Shown here: piece after piece, positions 4,462-5,028 of the stretch | Layout: every line of letters begins with the position of its first letter | How positions within the stretch are numbered: position 1 is the first letter of the stretch | From: Treponema primitia ZAS-1 | Lineage (GTDB): Bacteria > Spirochaetota > Spirochaetia > Treponematales > Breznakiellaceae | Assembly: GCF_000297095.1 (NCBI RefSeq) | Contig: NZ_AEEA01000177.1 | Location: forward strand, 1 to 5,028 | Length of the DNA stretch: 5,028 bases | Reading direction: 5' to 3' | Position numbers and translations under genes: made by a program | Notes under the pieces: model-generated | Told to the model about the DNA's origin: nothing | The model's database searches: none | Seen by the model: the letters and a program-made list of their open reading frames with translations, nothing else

Positions 4462-4581
4462 ATGTATATCAGGAATGGGTTAATCATCACCGTTTCCGCT
4501 CTTTTTTTGCTCTGCCTTGGCCCTTATACCCATGCCCAGATAGTAGGAAATGTGCTGCGTGTTTCAGGGGAAGGGAAATAA
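4462..4581 (+). CDS. Small exported protein, 39 aa, unknown function
   Basis: A complete short open frame starts at ATG 4462, 7 nt after GAGGGG (4449-4454), and stops at 4579-4581. The protein begins MYIRNGLIITVSALFLLCLG, a basic N-terminus followed by a hydrophobic core, then PYTHAQ, a plausible signal-peptidase I site after THA. The mature part would be about 14 residues (QIVGNVLRVSGEGK). I recognise no family. The promoter, ribosome site, signal peptide and 9-nt spacing to the lipoprotein gene argue that it is translated. It may be a genuine secreted peptide, a leader coupling translation to the lipoprotein, or the stump of a longer exported protein cut by a premature stop. An ATG at 4455 lies directly against the ribosome site and opens a frame without a signal peptide, so it was not chosen. 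Confidence 0.6.
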   Translation: MYIRNGLIITVSALFLLCLGPYTHAQIVGNVLRVSGEGK

Positions 4582-4590
4582 GGGGATATA

Positions 4591-5028
4591 ATGAAAAAAA
4601 CAGGGATACTGATACTTGCCGTGTTTTTGTCTGCATTGAACGGTTGTGACATTTTTATGCAGCCGGTAAGCCCCGGCGGGAACCTAACCGTAACAACAGG
4701 AAACGGGGCGCGGTCGGTCTCCGATGATGAAGCGCGATCCTTCCGCTATGAATTTGATTTTACCGGTCCCCGGGAAGAATCCCGTTACGAGAAACTTTCG
4801 CCCGGAGAGGAAAGCGTGAACCTTTCTGTCAGCCTGGGGGAATGGACGATAAACGCCCGGGCGTATAAGGCATTTGCCGGCGGGGAAATACTAGTGGGGA
4901 CGGGAAGCGTTACCTATACGGTTACACCGGGAAAGAATTCGGTTTTGGTGTTCATGGAACTAAGCGGGGACTATACCGTGAAGGAAATTACCGCCTTTAC
5001 CCTTGCCGAAGTATCCGGAACCATAAGT
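4591..5028 (+). CDS. Putative surface or periplasmic lipoprotein, 3' end beyond the window
   Basis: The first 146 residues are visible and the frame is open to the window end. The N-terminus MKKTGILILAVFLSALNGC is a lipoprotein signal peptide; LNGC is a relaxed lipobox of the kind spirochaetes use, with C19 as the lipidated residue. A Ser/Gly-rich linker (to about 50) leads into a beta-rich module (about 50-124) with WTINARAYKAFAGGEILVGT and SVTYTVTPGKNSVLVFMEL, which resembles fimbrillin-like or carboxypeptidase-regulatory-like Ig folds. The final KEITAFTLAEVSGTIS looks like the start of another Ig-like repeat of the DUF5018 kind found in large treponemal and Bacteroidetes surface proteins; that is inference. 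The start follows AGGGG by 5 nt and lies 9 nt after the microprotein stop, so both share the promoter at 4410. The full protein is probably a multi-domain adhesin or glycan-binding lipoprotein. Confidence 0.8.
   Translation, partial: MKKTGILILAVFLSALNGCDIFMQPVSPGGNLTVTTGNGARSVSDDEARSFRYEFDFTGPREESRYEKLSPGEESVNLSVSLGEWTINARAYKAFAGGEILVGTGSVTYTVTPGKNSVLVFMELSGDYTVKEITAFTLAEVSGTIS

Noticed and set aside
4455..4649. 64-codon frame beginning at the ATG directly after GAGGGG
   Set aside because: The ATG is too close to the ribosome site, the product has no signal peptide or known domain, and the frame overlaps the lipoprotein start. The frame at 4462 fits better.

Overview
The window looks like a stretch of bacterial chromosome, most likely from a spirochaete of the Treponema type. 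That assignment is inference. It rests on the rpmF-acpP-rnc cluster, a treponeme-style lipoprotein, a moderate GC content with GC-rich coding style, and a two-component system built around a HisKA_3 kinase. No rRNA, tRNA, CRISPR array or intact mobile element was recognised.

Left part (1-1430, minus strand). This is a compact housekeeping operon read right to left: rpmF (ribosomal protein bL32), acpP (acyl carrier protein) and rnc (ribonuclease III). A convincing promoter (TTGTCA / 18 bp / TATAAT, 1396-1425) precedes rpmF and is covered by two overlapping perfect inverted repeats that could be an operator. A two-tier hairpin covers the rpmF stop and the rpmF-acpP gap. rnc starts inside the 3' end of acpP with a 32-nt overlap. 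Positions 1-142, beyond rnc, hold no gene I can name.

Middle junction (1430-1756). About 330 bases separate the operon from the next gene. They contain a start-less open frame that reads like the C-terminal part of an Rpn/PD-(D/E)XK-nuclease family protein, so it is probably a decayed gene.

Central part (1757-4332). This is a signalling cassette: a NarL/FixJ-type response regulator (+), a polytopic membrane protein resembling ECF transporter S components (-, converging on the regulator with a 32-nt tail overlap), and a membrane histidine kinase (+, divergent from the membrane protein). The membrane protein has a strong promoter so close to its ATG that its message should be nearly leaderless. 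The kinase carries four 18-nt tandem repeats (QGPTAS) in its extracytoplasmic domain. The kinase and regulator are probably partners. The membrane protein could be an accessory sensor, which is inference.

Right part (4333-5028). After the kinase come a stack of inverted repeats, a likely intrinsic terminator and a near-consensus sigma-70 promoter (TTGACA / 17 bp / TATCCT). Three CTGTGC half-sites in alternating orientation, exactly 11 bp apart, lie just upstream of that promoter, where an activator would bind. The promoter drives a 39-aa exported microprotein and a lipoprotein that runs off the window edge. A reasonable working model is that the kinase/regulator pair controls this export unit, but nothing in the sequence proves it.
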